DNA from: Vulcanimicrobiota bacterium
GTDB lineage: Bacteria > Vulcanimicrobiota > Vulcanimicrobiia > Vulcanimicrobiales > Vulcanimicrobiaceae
DNA: 8,803 nucleotides
Direction: 5' to 3'
NCBI GenBank assembly: GCA_030043675.1
Contig: JASHXG010000162.1
Span: forward strand, 1-8,803
Part shown: positions 6,607 to 8,803 of the stretch, piece after piece
Position numbering within the stretch: position 1 is the stretch's first letter
How the letters are laid out: each line of letters starts with the position of its first letter
Made by a program: the position numbers and the translations under genes
The notes under the pieces: generated by a model
The model's database searches: none
What the model saw: only the letters and a program-made list of their open reading frames with translations
Told to the model about the DNA's origin: nothing

Positions 6607-6791
6607 GCGTTTCCTCGCGCGCGCATGATCAGCGAGAGACGGTGCGCGCCGAGCGCAATCATCGCGGCTCCGAGAAAGACGCCGGGAAGAATCTCCCAGC
6701 CGGCCGGACGGATCCATTCCAGCATCCGCACCACGATGACGCCCCCGCACAGCATCAGCGCGACGGCCAGTGCGGCCCGAACGATCATCAC
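6603..6791 (-). CDS. Small two-helix membrane protein, unknown function
   Basis: A 62-residue hydrophobic protein. Helix 1 is about residues 4-22 and helix 2 about 33-53, joined by a short loop with R22, E25, W26, R28 and W32; the C-terminus is basic (HRLSLIMRARGNA). No family was recognised. It is supported as a real gene because it fits exactly between its neighbours: its GTG start (6789-6791) overlaps the permease TGA by 4 nt, its TGA overlaps the Usp-like GTG by 4 nt, and a GGAAGGAT ribosome-binding site lies at 6799-6806. A second in-frame ATG follows directly (6786-6788). Possible roles are a transporter accessory subunit or an assembly partner for the Usp anchor; neither is shown by sequence. 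Confidence 0.75.
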   Translation of the reverse strand: MMIVRAALAVALMLCGGVIVVRMLEWIRPAGWEILPGVFLGAAMIALGAHRLSLIMRARGNA

Positions 6792-8422
6792 GGGACGGAT
6801 CCTTCCGCGCGCCGCGCGTCGCTGGCCTTGACGTTGGCGGTGTACTCGTCCATCAGCTCGAATTCGCCGGCCCGGCGCAAGATCTCGACTTGCGCTTTAC
6901 GCCAATCCCGCCTCTGAGAACGAAGCAGCGGCAGCCGGCGATGATTGCGGTAGATGAGGTAGAGGATCACACCCAAAACGAGCCAGCTGGGGCCGAAGAG
7001 CCGGCCGAGCGGGTGCGTTTGCAGCGTGAAGATGAGGATCGAGAAGATGCCGATGAAGCCGATCACGCCGACGACCGGAAACTCCACCCGCTCGCCGCGA
7101 AAGCGCAGCGGAATGTTCAACGGAATCTTGAATTTGCGCGGGCTCAAGGGATCGGTCAAGCGCAAGCTGATCAATCCCAGAAAAACGAACGAATAACTCG
7201 TCGCCGCACCGAACGCATAAAGGTCGGCCAGGAATCCAAGACCGCCCTCACCGCGGAAGAAACGGCCATAGAACGGTTCGAATGAGGGGAAGAGCCCCGG
7301 GATGGCGGCAAAGATCAACTCGAGCACGGCGATCGCGCAGAAGAAGACGATCGAGATCACCGGTGTGCGGAACTTCTGGTGCACGCGCTGGAAGGTCGAT
7401 GGCAGCAAGTTCGAGGTGCTCATCGCATAGGCGATGCGCGAACTCCCGAAGACGCCCGAGTTGGACGAGATCAAGAGCAACACCGCGCCGAGAACCGGGA
7501 CGTAAAGAGCGGCGAAGGCTCCGTAGTAGGGGACCTGAGCGGACAGCAAGGCGACCGCCTTGCCTTGATTGTCCGCGTTGTGCGGGAATATCTGCCAGAA
7601 CTGCAGCGGATGGCCGGCCGCATCGGTGATCGGATGCCACGGGTGCAGACCCAAGGCTAAATTCGAGTACGCCAGCGCGAAGATCAAGATCGTCAGAATC
7701 AGCGAGATCGACGTGCGAGGGATGACCGAGGCCGGCCGCTGAGTCTCTTGCGCCGCTTGCGAAATCGACTCCAGGCCGACGAAGGAGATGATAGCCAGCG
7801 ACGTACCAAGCATCAGCTGGTAGGGCGAAGGCCAGTTCAGCTGCATCGCGTGGATCAGCAAATGCGGACGAAACGCGAAGAGGAAACCCAAGCACAGGAT
7901 GCAGGTTTCGCTGATGACGTCCAACGCCGAAACGGCGCCGTTGAACGCCGTGCTTTCGCGTACTCCCACGACGTTCAGAATGCAGAGTCCCAAGACCAAG
8001 CTGAGCACGACCAGGAAATGAAGCCAGGGATTCACGGAGTTCACCAGCGCCGGCAAGAGTTGGCTGGTGTAATCGACGGACGACCAAGCGAAGAGGGTGA
8101 CGTCGATCGTAAAGTCGAGCAGCACCGCCCAACCGGCTACGAAACCGAAGAAATCGCCGAGACCGCGCATGACGAAGTACTGGCCCCCGCCGGCAACCGG
8201 ATAAGTCGCCGCGAGCTCGGTGTACGCGAGGCCGATGCAGACGTAGACGACGCCGGCGAAGAGAAACGCGACGTTTGAGGCGCCGGCTGCCACGCCCAGA
8301 ACGAGGCCGAGGCCGACGAAGATATCGGCGCCAACGTCGGAATAGCCCCACGAGAACGATCCCCACGGCTTCATCGCGCGGCGCAGCTCGGGGTTTTTCG
8401 CGCGCGGTTTAACGGCGGCCAC
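6788..8422 (-). CDS. APC-superfamily amino acid/polyamine permease
   Basis: A cytoplasmic-membrane transporter of 544 residues, with about 12 transmembrane helices visible between residues 25 and 492. It has the helix-1 region GYSDVGADIFVGLGLV (26-41), the helix-2/3 region YTELAATYPVAGGGQYFVMR (67-86), typical of amino acid permeases (E-L-x-x-x-x-P-x-x-G-G), and the FVGLESISQAAQETQRPASV stretch (214-233) matching the family G-x-E-x-x-x-x-x-x-E-E-x-x-x-P pattern. Substrate cannot be read from the sequence. Its C-terminal tail (about 493-544) is hydrophilic, rich in Arg/Lys and Glu, and probably cytoplasmic. The start is GTG at 8420-8422 with AGGTGG at 8433-8438 and a 10-nt spacer. An ATG at residue 17 is an alternative but would remove part of the cytoplasmic N-terminus only. 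It begins 14 nt after yraN and its TGA overlaps the next gene's GTG, so it sits in one operon. Confidence 0.92.
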   Translation of the reverse strand: MAAVKPRAKNPELRRAMKPWGSFSWGYSDVGADIFVGLGLVLGVAAGASNVAFLFAGVVYVCIGLAYTELAATYPVAGGGQYFVMRGLGDFFGFVAGWAVLLDFTIDVTLFAWSSVDYTSQLLPALVNSVNPWLHFLVVLSLVLGLCILNVVGVRESTAFNGAVSALDVISETCILCLGFLFAFRPHLLIHAMQLNWPSPYQLMLGTSLAIISFVGLESISQAAQETQRPASVIPRTSISLILTILIFALAYSNLALGLHPWHPITDAAGHPLQFWQIFPHNADNQGKAVALLSAQVPYYGAFAALYVPVLGAVLLLISSNSGVFGSSRIAYAMSTSNLLPSTFQRVHQKFRTPVISIVFFCAIAVLELIFAAIPGLFPSFEPFYGRFFRGEGGLGFLADLYAFGAATSYSFVFLGLISLRLTDPLSPRKFKIPLNIPLRFRGERVEFPVVGVIGFIGIFSILIFTLQTHPLGRLFGPSWLVLGVILYLIYRNHRRLPLLRSQRRDWRKAQVEILRRAGEFELMDEYTANVKASDARRAEGSVP

Positions 8423-8436
8423 TAGTTACGGGCCAC

Positions 8437-8787
8437 CTAGAACGCGTTCCGATGCAAGCTCAGGCGATCGCCGTCGAGTGCCACGACATCGAAGCGAATC
8501 GCGGCCGCGGGCGCCACGATCTGCGCGTAATCTGCGGCGACCTGCCGCAGCCTCGCGCGCTTGCGCGCATCGACTGCGCTGAGCGCCGAACCAAAACGCC
8601 GGGAATCTCGTCGCTTTACCTCAACGATGACGAGGGTCGGACCATCGAGGCAGACCGCGTCGATTTCGCCGCCCGGCACGCGCACGTTGCACGCAAGCAC
8701 GCGATAACCGCGCCGGCGCAGAAACTCGGCTGCGCGATCCTCGCCCTGACGTCCCTTCTCTCCGTTATCCGGCCGGCTGCGCATCAT
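8437..8787 (-). CDS. yraN: YraN/UPF0102-family endonuclease-like protein
   Basis: A 116-residue protein of the UPF0102/YraN family, which has a PD-(D/E)XK nuclease-like fold and is thought to be related to Holliday-junction resolvases; its cellular role is not settled. Motifs seen: GRQGEDRAAEFLRRRGY (12-28), GGEID (39-43) and VIVEVKRR (53-60) with FG (65-66) following, and a RFDVV strand (98-102). GEID plus EVK gives the usual acidic and lysine catalytic-type residues. The length is normal for the family. The start at ATG 8785-8787 is the first of two adjacent ATGs; no strong ribosome-binding site is visible. In one upstream frame a TGA at 8784-8786 would overlap this ATG, so the preceding gene may end in an ATGA overlap; only five of its codons fall inside the window. 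In many genomes yraN neighbours rnhB and comM. Confidence 0.93.
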   Translation of the reverse strand: MMRSRPDNGEKGRQGEDRAAEFLRRRGYRVLACNVRVPGGEIDAVCLDGPTLVIVEVKRRDSRRFGSALSAVDARKRARLRQVAADYAQIVAPAAAIRFDVVALDGDRLSLHRNAF

Positions 8788-8803
8788 ACCCGGTGGCGTC
8801 GTC

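Noticed and set aside
6607..6750. Upstream extension of the Usp-like frame
   Set aside because: The extension is Arg-rich, lies inside the small two-helix gene, and has no match to a signal or membrane segment; GTG 6606 has a good ribosome-binding site and a coupled overlap.
1..8803. Insertion sequence, prophage, CRISPR array, tRNA or rRNA
   Set aside because: No transposase or integrase motifs, no regularly spaced direct repeats and no recognisable tRNA arms were seen, despite the interrupted gene neighbourhood.

Overview
This is a gene-dense, high-GC (clearly above 60% by eye) bacterial chromosome segment. Nearly every base is coding, genes overlap by 4 nt, and TTG and GTG starts are common. 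The sequence does not fix the phylum. A signal-peptide protein with a LolA-like look and a lipoprotein solute-binding protein suggest a diderm. The overall style (GC-rich, compact, LolA-like proteins) would fit a deep-branching environmental lineage such as Eremiobacterota (WPS-2), but this is only an impression. No rRNA, tRNA, CRISPR array, transposase or integrase was recognised.

Layout. (1) 1-1090, minus: the N-terminal 363 residues of a ComM/YifB-type AAA+ ATPase (competence, Mg-chelatase-like); its 3' end lies outside the window. (2) 1157-1729, plus: a small membrane-anchored protein resembling the DUF4760 type. (3) 1730-1858: an intergenic stretch with a GC hairpin and inverted repeats. 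(4) 1859-5285, plus: a complete ribose/simple-sugar (CUT2-type) ABC importer in the order binding lipoprotein, double-ATPase and permease, with 4-nt stop/start overlaps at both junctions. No sugar kinase, isomerase or regulator accompanies it. (5) 5288-8787, minus, reading right to left: yraN, an APC-superfamily amino acid permease, a 62-residue two-helix membrane protein, a membrane-anchored UspA-like protein, and an exported LolA-like protein. The two internal junctions of the permease / small protein / Usp trio are 4-nt GTGA overlaps, so these three look translationally coupled.

How the parts fit. yraN and comM are neighbours in many bacterial genomes (rnhB-yraN-comM-dprA region). Here they keep the same strand but are separated by about 7.3 kb of transport genes, so the sugar importer and the APC/Usp module appear to have been inserted into a conserved DNA-processing neighbourhood. 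The sugar operon is a standard importer: the lipoprotein captures sugar, the permease forms the channel, and the fused ATPase powers it. The APC/Usp module is the least familiar part. A plausible but unproven reading is an amino acid/polyamine transporter whose activity or stability is modulated by a membrane-tethered Usp domain that has lost key nucleotide-binding residues.
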